Assembly (NCBI GenBank): GCA_002403855.1
Contig: DHIO01000026.1
Location: 78,635 to 89,808, forward strand
Direction: 5' to 3'
From: Acidimicrobiia bacterium UBA4744
GTDB lineage: Bacteria > Actinomycetota > Acidimicrobiia > Spongiisociales > UBA4744
Length of the DNA: 11,174 nt
In this document: one piece after another, positions 1 to 6,144 of the stretch
Position numbering within the stretch: position 1 is the first letter of the stretch
Layout of the letters: each line of letters starts with the position of its first letter
Translations under genes and position numbers: made by a program
Notes under the pieces: model-generated
What the model was told of the DNA's origin: nothing
Database searches by the model: none
What the model saw: the letters and a program-made list of their open reading frames with translations, nothing else

Positions 1-870
1 AAGACCACCCTGGCCACCGACCCAACGCGAGGCATGATCGGAGACGACGAGATCGGCTGGGGTATCGACGGCATCTTCAACATCGAGGGCGGCTCGTACG
101 CCAAGGTCATCAACCTGAGCCGAGAAGACGAGCCGTTGATCTATGACGCGGCTATTCAGTTCGAGACCATTCTCGAAAACGTGGTGCTGAACCCGGACAG
201 CCGCCGACCCGAATGGGAGGATGCCTCCAACACGGAGAACACCCGCTGCTCGTACCCGTTGATGCATCTGCCGAATGTGATCAAGACCGGAGTCGCCACC
301 CATCCCAACAACATCGTGTTCCTATCGGCAGACGCCTTCGGGGTGCTGCCTCCCATCTCCCGCTTGACCCGGGAGCAAGCGATGTACTACTTCATGTCCG
401 GTTACACGGCCAAGCTGGCCGGAACCGAACGAGGCGTCAACGAGCCGGTGGCCACATTCTCACCGTGCTTCGGAGCTCCGTTTCTGCCTTTGCCGCCTTC
501 GTACTACGCAGACGTTCTGTCCGAGAAGATCGATGAGTTCGAACCGGCTCTGTGGATGATCAACAGCGGTTGGACCGGTGGTCCGTACGGAGTGGGGTAC
601 CGGATCCGGATTCCCCATACCCGGGCAATGCTCAACGCCGGACTGGCCGGTGAGCTCGACAAAGTCGAGTACACAGAGGATCCGGTGTTCGGTCTTCAGG
701 TGCCGGCGGAGATTCCGAAAGTCCCCACGGAACTGCTGACCCCCCGCGACACATGGCAAGACAAGGCCGCCTTCGACGCGCAGGCTCGCAAGCTGGCCAA
801 GATGTTCCGTGACAACTTCGCCAAGTACAAGGCGGCGCCGGAGGTGGTGGCGGCCGGCCCCCAGGGCTAG
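1..870 (+). CDS. pckA: ATP-dependent phosphoenolpyruvate carboxykinase, C-terminal part (5' end outside window)
   Basis: This enzyme converts oxaloacetate plus ATP to phosphoenolpyruvate, CO2 and ADP, the entry step of gluconeogenesis in the cytoplasm. The frame is open from base 1, so the gene is cut by the window edge and 289 residues remain of a family usually about 520-540 long. The first visible residues, KTTLATDP, are the end of the P-loop (kinase-1a, GxGKTTL). They are followed by MIGDDEIGW (kinase-2, metal-binding aspartates), TENTRCSYP (substrate arginine), FLSADAFGVLPPISRLT and GYTAKLAGTERG, all signatures of the ATP-type family rather than the GTP-type. The C-terminal tail after about residue 270 is alanine-rich and not conserved. 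Identification is firm from motif order. The gene stops 10 bases before the stop of a convergent minus-strand reading frame. No promoter is visible because the start lies outside. Confidence 0.97.
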   Translation, partial: KTTLATDPTRGMIGDDEIGWGIDGIFNIEGGSYAKVINLSREDEPLIYDAAIQFETILENVVLNPDSRRPEWEDASNTENTRCSYPLMHLPNVIKTGVATHPNNIVFLSADAFGVLPPISRLTREQAMYYFMSGYTAKLAGTERGVNEPVATFSPCFGAPFLPLPPSYYADVLSEKIDEFEPALWMINSGWTGGPYGVGYRIRIPHTRAMLNAGLAGELDKVEYTEDPVFGLQVPAEIPKVPTELLTPRDTWQDKAAFDAQARKLAKMFRDNFAKYKAAPEVVAAGPQG

Positions 871-880
871 CCCCCGGGAT

Positions 881-1239
881 TCAACCCACGAAGTACATAC
901 CGATCAGGTCGTCCGGCAGCAGGGTGGGCCCTGCCTCGGACAGCATGCCGGGGACCGTCGGCAGGGCTCCCGGCTCAGTGCTTCGTTCGAGCCGGTAGGG
1001 GAAGAACCTGAGCTGGATACCCGCGTCCACACCCGAGGGGCCCCGATTCGGACTGGTTTCCTCGGCTCTCGTAGCCGGTTGTGCGAATTGCATCTCGGCC
1101 CCCTCGTCGACGTGGGTCCGCCACGCCCAGCCTTCAAGGTAGCGAGGTCGACACCGCGTCGGGGGTGCCTTTCGCCGACAACAAGGATTTCTTTTCGCGG
1201 TTCCGCCACGATGGGTGTGACGCAACCGTCCGGCAGCAA
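881..1239 (-). pseudogene. Possible frameshifted small gene of unknown function
   Basis: Two overlapping minus-strand frames together read like one protein. The upstream frame (from about 1290 or from a TTG at 1239) gives a protein-like stretch containing LLPDGCVTPIVAEP and ILVVGERHPRRGVDLAT. It then degenerates into arginine-, proline- and serine-rich text. The second frame reads LEGWAWRTHVDEGAEMQF from about 1138 and continues as plausible protein with G/C-rich third positions, including FFPYRLE and LLPDDLIGMYFVG, to a TGA at 881. Upstream of LEGW the second frame is arginine-rich nonsense. A single base change in phase near 1130-1170, which includes a run of five G at about 1164-1168, would join them. 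No family was recognised. It could be a decayed gene, a sequencing or assembly error, or chance. It lies downstream of dnaE2 on the same strand, so it could have been cotranscribed with it. Confidence 0.35.
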
Positions 1240-1324
1240 CAGCGAGTGATCTCCGGTCGAAGTTGGTCGAATCTCCGGCTTGTGCGCCCGACCCGCCGAC
1301 GCAGAAGCGCCGGGGATCTGATGC

Positions 1325-4300
1325 TCACCGGAAGTCGCGGGACTTCACGCCTTCGACCGGCCAAGGTGAGAACCGGCGGGCAACGAAGTTGGTGACCCCG
1401 TCCCGGTACTCGACGACGCCCTCGAGGACCAATCCGGGATGACGGCGGGCCACCTCCCTGTTGGACTGCCAGATATCGGGCAACACCACCACGTTGAGGA
1501 TCCCGGTCTCGTCCTCCAAGTTGAAGAAGATCACCCCGTTGGCGGTGCCGGGCCGTTGCCGGTGAGTGACGATACCGCCCACCGTCGCTCGCACACCGTT
1601 GCGACGCAATGCCAGCATCTCTCCGATCCGCAGACAACCCTGCTCGTCGAGGCGAGAGCGGATGAACTGGACGGGGTGAGTCACCGAGATCCCAGTGGCC
1701 CACAGGTCGGCGAGATGCTCTTCTTGGGAACTCATTCCCGGTAGAGCCGGGGCTTCGGTGCCCGGCGCCAGGGCCAACCGGTGCGGGTCGATCTCGGCCA
1801 GCGCCCCTGCCGCCCACATCCCAGCCCGTCGCGACAACCCGAGGCACTCGAGCGCTCCCGCTCCCGCCAGCGCCTCCAGGGCATCGACGGGCAAGCCCGT
1901 ACGCTGCGCCAGGTCTTCCGGGGACCGAAAGGGGCCGGCGATCTGTCGGGCCGCCTCGATCCGGGTGATTTCGGCATCACCCAGATTGCGCACGTAGCGC
2001 AAACCCATGCGCATCGCTACCGCCGGGCGGATTGGGTCAGCTAGAGCTCCTCGCCCCCGACGCCAGGACTTCCGGTAGTAGGTCACCACGTCGTCGGGAT
2101 CAGCATCGGAAAGCTCGATCGTGCAATCGTGCCACGACCGGTTGACATCAGGCGGCAGAACCATTACTCCGTGCCGACCGGCATCTTGAACGAGCGAGTT
2201 GGGACTGTAGAAACCCATCGGATAGGCGTTGAGCAATCCGGCCAGAAACTCGGTCGGCCAGTGGTACTTCAACCAGGCCGACATGTAGACGATGTAGGCG
2301 AAACTCACCGAGTGGCTCTCGGGAAACCCGAATGACGCAAATCCTTGGAGTTTCTCCCATATTTCGTCCGCAGCCGCTCCGGTGATTCCCTTCCCCGCCA
2401 TCCCTTGGTACACCTCATCTCGCAATTTGCTCATCGCCTCGGCGGAGCGCTTGTGAGTCATTGCTTGGCGGAGCCGGTCCGACTGACCACCGTCGAACCC
2501 TGCGCAGATCCGAGCCAGATCCATGAGCTGTTCCTGGAAGATCGGTACGCCCAGCGTCTTGGCCAGCACCGGTTCGGTGGACGGATGAGGGAAACGAACC
2601 GGCTCTTCTCCGTTGCGACGCCGCAGATAAGGATGGACCGACTGACCCTGAATGGGGCCCGGTCGAATCAAGGCAACTTCGACGGCCAGGTCGTAGAACG
2701 TCTTCGGCTTCATCTTGGGCAACGTGGCCATCTGTGCGCGCGATTCCACCTGGAACACCCCGACCGTGTCCGAAGTAGTGAGCATCTCGTAGATGGCCGG
2801 TTCTTGATCGATGGTCGCCAGATCAACTTCAACCCCGTGCGTCTCGCGAATCAGGTCGACCGTGAGGTGGAGGGCATTGAGCATGCCGAGACCGAGGAGG
2901 TCGAACTTGACGATGCCGATCGCCGCACAGTCGTCCTTGTCCCACTGCAGCACCGACCGATCCTCCATCCGTCCCCATTCGAGCGGTACCACCTGCCAGA
3001 GGGGACGGTCGGCAATCACCATTCCACCGGAATGAATCCCGAGATGACGGGGGAATCCATCGAGGCGATGACAGACGTCGTAGATGAAGTCGGCGGTCAT
3101 CCCGGCGGGAAGCGGCGCCTCGAGACGGAGCTGGGAAGGGTCGCGGGTATCTACGTACTTGGAGAGCCCGTCGACCTGCGCCTGGGTGAGCCCGAACGTC
3201 TTGCCGACATCTCGGAGGACCGAACGGGCCCGGTAGGTGATGACGTTGGCCACCATGGCGGCTCGATCCCGTCCATACCGCTGGTAGCAGTACTGGATGA
3301 TCTCCTCGCGGCGGTCGGCTTCGAGATCGAGGTCGATATCGGGTGGACGCCCTCGTTCCTCGGAAAGAAACCGTTCGAAGGGAAGATGCAGCCGGATCGG
3401 GTCGACCTTGGTCAACCCCAGACACCGGCAGACCGCCGAATCCGCCCCCGACCCACGGATCTGGCAGTAGATGTCGCGAGAGCGAGCGAAATTGACGATA
3501 TCCCACACCACCAGGAAGTACCCGGGAAACCCCAGCCGGTCGATCACGTCCAGCTCATGCTCCAACCGTCGAACCGCCTGCGAGTCGATTCCCCCGGAAC
3601 GCCCGGGATACACGTCCCGGGCCCCCTCGAATGTCAAGTGACGCAGGTAGGCCATTTCGTCCTGAAAGTGGCCCGGCATTGGGAAGTCGGGAAGTTGCGG
3701 GGCCACCAGTTGCAGGTCGAAGGCCAGGCCCCGGCCGAGATCCCCGGCTCGTTCTACCGCTCCCGGATAGCGGACGAACCTGCGATACATCTCCTCAGGA
3801 GACTTGAGGTATCGCTCGTCGGTAGCAGGACGGTATCCGTCGCCCTCCTCCAGACTGCGGCGCCTCCCAATGGCGGCCAGCACCTCGGACAGATCAGCAT
3901 CCCGGGAGTCGGCGTAGTGGACGTTGTTGGTAGCAACCACCGGTAGATGAAGACGCCTCCCCACCTCCCAGAGCATGTCGTTGCGGGCGTCGTCCTCCGG
4001 CATACGATGCTGCCAGAGCTCGATGTGCAAGCGCCGTCCAAAGAGTTCTCGCAACCGGGCGGCAGCGCGCAGTGCCCCATCTAGATCACCCTGCTGCGCG
4101 GCGCGAGGTACGGCTCCTTGCCAGCAAGCGGAAAGGGCATACAACTCCCCCTCTTCGACTGCGTCCGCAAGATCCGCCCAGGTGTATCGGGAAGCGTCTT
4201 TCTCGCCGCGGAATTGTGCTCGGGAGACCAGCCGGCTGAGAGCGGCGTATCCCCGCGGCGATGGTGCCAGCAGAATGAGGTGGTCGGCAGCCGGACGATC

Positions 4301-4693
4301 AACAGGTTTGGATCCGTGCATCCGTTTGGATCGGCCCCGGCGAGGACTCCGGGTTCCCGGTTCCAGATTCCGGGTTCCGGGTTCCGGGTTCCGGGTTCCA
4401 GGTTTGTCCGCGTTGGAAGCTGCTTCGAGAGGATCCTCATCGCGCCGCTCGAAGCTCGAAGCTCGAAGCTCGTGCTGCTCGCGGGGCAACCCGATCTCCA
4501 CCCCGTACACCACCGGCAGCTCCGTCTCCCGGGCCGCCTGCCAAAACCTCACGACCCCGTAGAACCCATCATGGTCGGTCACCGCCAGGGCCTCATAACC
4601 CAGCCGCACGGCCCTTTCAACCAGGTCTTCGGGATGAGCAGCTCCGTCGAGGAAGCTGTAATTGGTGTGACAGTGCAGCTCGGCGTATCCCAT
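1325..4693 (-). CDS. dnaE2: Error-prone DNA polymerase III alpha-type subunit DnaE2 (ImuC)
   Basis: DnaE2 is the translesion polymerase of the ImuA-ImuB-DnaE2 mutasome, active during SOS-induced mutagenesis. The 1122-residue product is close to the family's usual 1050-1100. An N-terminal PHP domain shows HCHTNYSFLDG (residues 7-17), TDHDG (39-43) and ATNNVHY (254-260). The Pol III alpha palm has PDIDLD (451-456, catalytic aspartates 452 and 454) and KFDLLGL (596-602, third aspartate 598). LIRPGPIQG (675-683) and SFGFPESHS (787-795) are fingers-region signatures. A helix-hairpin-helix region lies near 919-950, and an OB-fold with FFNLEDETG lies near 1035-1075. Residues about 70-136 of the PHP domain form an atypical insert encoded partly by heptamer repeats. 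The ATG at 4693 is the natural start because the PHP motif begins at residue 7. A LexA-type box lies upstream and no strong ribosome-binding site is seen, so the transcript may have a very short leader. Confidence 0.97.
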   Translation of the reverse strand: MGYAELHCHTNYSFLDGAAHPEDLVERAVRLGYEALAVTDHDGFYGVVRFWQAARETELPVVYGVEIGLPREQHELRASSFERRDEDPLEAASNADKPGTRNPEPGTRNLEPGTRSPRRGRSKRMHGSKPVDRPAADHLILLAPSPRGYAALSRLVSRAQFRGEKDASRYTWADLADAVEEGELYALSACWQGAVPRAAQQGDLDGALRAAARLRELFGRRLHIELWQHRMPEDDARNDMLWEVGRRLHLPVVATNNVHYADSRDADLSEVLAAIGRRRSLEEGDGYRPATDERYLKSPEEMYRRFVRYPGAVERAGDLGRGLAFDLQLVAPQLPDFPMPGHFQDEMAYLRHLTFEGARDVYPGRSGGIDSQAVRRLEHELDVIDRLGFPGYFLVVWDIVNFARSRDIYCQIRGSGADSAVCRCLGLTKVDPIRLHLPFERFLSEERGRPPDIDLDLEADRREEIIQYCYQRYGRDRAAMVANVITYRARSVLRDVGKTFGLTQAQVDGLSKYVDTRDPSQLRLEAPLPAGMTADFIYDVCHRLDGFPRHLGIHSGGMVIADRPLWQVVPLEWGRMEDRSVLQWDKDDCAAIGIVKFDLLGLGMLNALHLTVDLIRETHGVEVDLATIDQEPAIYEMLTTSDTVGVFQVESRAQMATLPKMKPKTFYDLAVEVALIRPGPIQGQSVHPYLRRRNGEEPVRFPHPSTEPVLAKTLGVPIFQEQLMDLARICAGFDGGQSDRLRQAMTHKRSAEAMSKLRDEVYQGMAGKGITGAAADEIWEKLQGFASFGFPESHSVSFAYIVYMSAWLKYHWPTEFLAGLLNAYPMGFYSPNSLVQDAGRHGVMVLPPDVNRSWHDCTIELSDADPDDVVTYYRKSWRRGRGALADPIRPAVAMRMGLRYVRNLGDAEITRIEAARQIAGPFRSPEDLAQRTGLPVDALEALAGAGALECLGLSRRAGMWAAGALAEIDPHRLALAPGTEAPALPGMSSQEEHLADLWATGISVTHPVQFIRSRLDEQGCLRIGEMLALRRNGVRATVGGIVTHRQRPGTANGVIFFNLEDETGILNVVVLPDIWQSNREVARRHPGLVLEGVVEYRDGVTNFVARRFSPWPVEGVKSRDFR
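4349..4404. repeat. Heptanucleotide tandem repeat inside dnaE2 (unit CCGGGTT)
   Basis: Eight consecutive 7-bp units fill 56 bases on the plus strand. Those at 4349, 4370, 4377, 4384 and 4391 are perfect CCGGGTT, while the units at 4356, 4363 and 4398 carry one or two changes. Four perfect copies are contiguous (4370-4397). On the dnaE2 strand the tract encodes residues about 97-115, where the 21-base super-period gives the recurring heptapeptide PGTRNPE/PGTRNLE. Seven is not a multiple of three, so gain or loss of one unit would shift the dnaE2 reading frame. The tract lies in a loop of the PHP domain. Confidence 0.95.
4447..4472. repeat. Second heptanucleotide tandem repeat inside dnaE2 (unit GCTCGAA)
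   Basis: Three perfect copies of GCTCGAA plus five bases of a fourth occur at 4447-4472, only 42 bases from the CCGGGTT tract. On the dnaE2 strand they encode about residues 74-83 (within HELRASSFER). The sequence differs from the first repeat but the period of seven is the same, and the tract is likewise frame-critical for dnaE2. Confidence 0.92.
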
Positions 4694-4709
4694 GGGTCAC
4701 CAACCATAC

Positions 4710-4729
4710 TATCGAACATATGTTCGATA
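4710..4729. promoter_or_regulatory. SOS box (LexA operator) of dnaE2
   Basis: The sequence tatcgaacatatgttcgata is a perfect 20-bp palindrome. Its core at 4713-4726, CGAACATATGTTCG, matches the Gram-positive and actinobacterial LexA consensus CGAACRNRYGTTYG at every position. Its centre is about 26 bases upstream of the dnaE2 ATG, on the promoter side, in the short gap between dnaE2 and the end of the upstream acetyltransferase gene. On the minus strand a weak -10-like TAGTAT (4706-4711) abuts the operator, so LexA binding would block RNA polymerase. The operator is seen in the sequence; repression by LexA and induction by DNA damage are inferred from the consensus and from dnaE2 being a classic SOS gene. 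Confidence 0.93.
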
Positions 4730-4743
4730 CCAGAACAGCTTCC

Positions 4744-5298
4744 CTACTGCAGCACCTTGCGGAACAGCGGGCGCGTTTCGCTGCGGCGGGCGATCTCGAC
4801 GAAACCGGCTGCTTCAAACATCGACGCAAGCCCCATCCACGCGTATATGTCGGGCATGCGATCCCGGCGGGGCTCAACCGGATACCCCTCGACGGCTACG
4901 GCGCCGCAATCACGCGCATACTCCACAGCGGCTTGCAGCAGGGCAGTGCCGACGCCGCTTCCCCGATGACTCCGGTCGATCACAAAGCACACGATCGACC
5001 AAACGGCGACGTCGTCCACCGCCTTGGTGACCGGCGACCGCTGGATCCGACCAAACTCCTCGCGCGGGCCCAGCGAGACCCATCCGACCGGCACTCCCTC
5101 CTCGTAGGCGAGCAAACCCGGGACCCGGTCGGCAACGATGGCTCGTAGCATCCCGCGTTTGTCCTCTCCGGAGGCTGCCTCGAACTCGCGGTTGGTGAGC
5201 CGATTCCACATGCACCAGCAACCGCCGTAGGCACCGCGCGGGCCGAACAGTTGCTCCAGATCACTCCACCGATCCGGTGTGAGTGGGTGGATTTCCAT
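4744..5298 (-). CDS. GNAT-family N-acetyltransferase
   Basis: This is a 184-residue single-domain protein of the Gcn5-related acetyltransferase fold, which transfers acetyl from acetyl-CoA to an amine. The substrate cannot be told from sequence. The acetyl-CoA pyrophosphate-binding motif A is visible as VCFVIDRSHRGSGVGTALL (residues 103-121, with RGSGVG at 112-117), followed by a helix and the motif-B-like GLASMFEAAGFVEIARR (156-172). The N-terminal GGCWCMWNR (25-33) recurs in one uncharacterised GNAT subgroup. ATG at 5298 is chosen because the predicted first beta strand (MEIHPLT) starts there. No good Shine-Dalgarno precedes it; instead an 8-bp inverted repeat fills the leader. The stop at 4744 leaves only 50 bases before dnaE2, but the SOS box in that gap suggests separate transcription of dnaE2. 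The gene is divergent from the PEBP lipoprotein gene. Confidence 0.9.
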   Translation of the reverse strand: MEIHPLTPDRWSDLEQLFGPRGAYGGCWCMWNRLTNREFEAASGEDKRGMLRAIVADRVPGLLAYEEGVPVGWVSLGPREEFGRIQRSPVTKAVDDVAVWSIVCFVIDRSHRGSGVGTALLQAAVEYARDCGAVAVEGYPVEPRRDRMPDIYAWMGLASMFEAAGFVEIARRSETRPLFRKVLQ

Positions 5299-5301
5299 GG
5301 A

Positions 5302-5326
5302 GTGATGCTACGCACAGCAGCATCAC
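5302..5326. promoter_or_regulatory. Inverted repeat in the acetyltransferase leader
   Basis: Perfect 8-bp arms GTGATGCT (5302-5309) and AGCATCAC (5319-5326) are separated by nine bases. The element sits 4-28 bases upstream of the acetyltransferase ATG on the minus strand. That is where a ribosome-binding site would be, and it lies within the 157-base divergent gap to the PEBP gene. It could be a repressor operator or an RNA hairpin that masks translation initiation. Only the symmetry is observed; the function is inferred. Confidence 0.5.
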
Positions 5327-5455
5327 CTCTGGAGGAAAGCGGTGGCGAAACACGCTGCCAGTCCTCCGCCGTCGTATTCGTCTTCAACGCCGAGGGCGTT
5401 TGGTGTTGACGCTGCGGCAACGCGGTAGCCTCAGCAGCACACCAAATGAGGGCTC

Positions 5456-6025
5456 ATGGCGCACAAGTTCCGTCTAGGCACGGCGCTGCTGCTCATCGTG
5501 ATCACTGCCTGCGATGCAGAAACCGTTGCCACGTCCGGACCGTCCGCCACCACAACTGCCCCCGGAGGAACCATGAACATCACCAGCCCCGCGTTTTCGC
5601 ACAACGGTTTCATCCCGGACCGTTATACCTGTGAGGGCGAGGACATCAGCCCTCCCCTCGAATTCGACGATATCCCCACCGACACGATCAGCCTCGTGCT
5701 CATCATCGACGATCCCGACGCCCCCGATCCCGCTGCTCCCAAGGTGGTCTGGGAGCACTGGGTGATGTGGAATATCGCCCCCGGTACCACCTCGGTCCCG
5801 GCAGGAAGCGTCCCCGCCGGCGCAGTCCAGGGAACGAACAGCTGGGGCCGCACCGACTATGGAGGCCCTTGTCCACCGGTTGGAACGCACCGCTATTTCA
5901 TCAAGCTCTACGCGCTGGACACGACCCTGGCGATCGGCACATCCTCGATCAAGGCCGATGTCGAAGTTGCCATGCAGGGCCATGTGCTGGCCCAGGCCGA
6001 ATTGATCGGTCGCTACGGCGGGTGA
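5456..6025 (+). CDS. PEBP / YbhB-YbcL family protein, predicted lipoprotein
   Basis: This 189-residue protein has a hydrophobic N-terminus (residues 7-18) ending in ITAC, an acceptable lipobox with the lipidated cysteine at position 19. A Thr/Ser/Pro linker (22-38) follows, then a phosphatidylethanolamine-binding-protein fold. PEBP signatures are DDPDAP (85-90), HWVMWNIAP (101-109) and the YGGPCPPVGTHRYFIKLYAL block (135-154), which forms the anion-binding pocket. Bacterial YbhB-like proteins have no settled biochemical role; eukaryotic relatives bind phospholipids and inhibit kinases. The export signal suggests an extracytoplasmic, membrane-anchored location. ATG 5456 is supported by a GAGG-containing Shine-Dalgarno at about 5447-5452 and by the signal sequence beginning there. 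Upstream lies a divergent promoter region shared with the acetyltransferase gene, with a small 6-bp hairpin at 5386-5400. Confidence 0.93.
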   Translation: MAHKFRLGTALLLIVITACDAETVATSGPSATTTAPGGTMNITSPAFSHNGFIPDRYTCEGEDISPPLEFDDIPTDTISLVLIIDDPDAPDPAAPKVVWEHWVMWNIAPGTTSVPAGSVPAGAVQGTNSWGRTDYGGPCPPVGTHRYFIKLYALDTTLAIGTSSIKADVEVAMQGHVLAQAELIGRYGG

Positions 6026-6079
6026 ACGACAGCCGACCGAGTGCCGATGGCTCGGGATTCGAGTAAACCTTCCGCCCTC

Positions 6080-6126
6080 CTCGTACGAGTAGCTACTGAA
6101 AGTGAGAGATCACCACTTTTAGTGGT
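6080..6126. promoter_or_regulatory. Cluster of palindromes upstream of the secreted repeat protein
   Basis: Three symmetrical elements occur within 47 bases: CTCGTACGAG (6080-6089), AGTAGCTACT (6088-6097), and a hairpin ACCACT-TTT-AGTGGT (6112-6126). They lie just ahead of a strong AGGAGG ribosome-binding site (6134-6139). The stretch probably holds the promoter and operator sites of the downstream gene. No convincing -35/-10 pair could be assigned, so this is inference from position and symmetry. Confidence 0.4.
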
Positions 6127-6144
6127 CACCTGTAGGAGGCAAAG

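Noticed and set aside
864..873. Palindrome GGGCTAGCCC at the pckA stop as a bidirectional terminator
   Set aside because: A 10-bp palindrome with no loop cannot form a useful RNA hairpin, and no T-run follows.
809..1249. 146-aa plus-strand frame overlapping the end of pckA
   Set aside because: Arginine- and serine-rich composition, overlap with a well-conserved gene and no start signal. The minus-strand frames there are more protein-like.
2345..3946. 533-aa open frame on the plus strand
   Set aside because: It lies wholly antisense to dnaE2, which has all catalytic motifs in its own frame. The translation has no recognisable domain and is a typical high-GC shadow.
4349..4472. CRISPR-like array
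   Set aside because: The repeats are direct 7-mers with no spacers, inside a coding frame. They are simple tandem repeats, not a CRISPR array.
4118..4969. 283-aa open frame on the plus strand across the dnaE2 start and SOS box
   Set aside because: It runs antisense through the heptamer repeats, the operator and the acetyltransferase gene. Its PGSGFRVPGSRF repeats are only the other strand of the heptamers.
5261..5323. 20-codon leader ORF on the minus strand (ATG at 5323) overlapping the acetyltransferase start
   Set aside because: It has a GAGG-like sequence, but too close to the ATG, and no attenuation-type structure or codon bias beyond the inverted repeat. It cannot be told from chance.
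5386..5431. Small hairpin AACGCC-GAG-GGCGTT and a TTGACG/TAGCCT pair upstream of the PEBP gene
   Set aside because: The spacing between the two hexamers is only 14 bases, too short for a standard promoter, and the 6-bp hairpin alone is weak evidence for a terminator.
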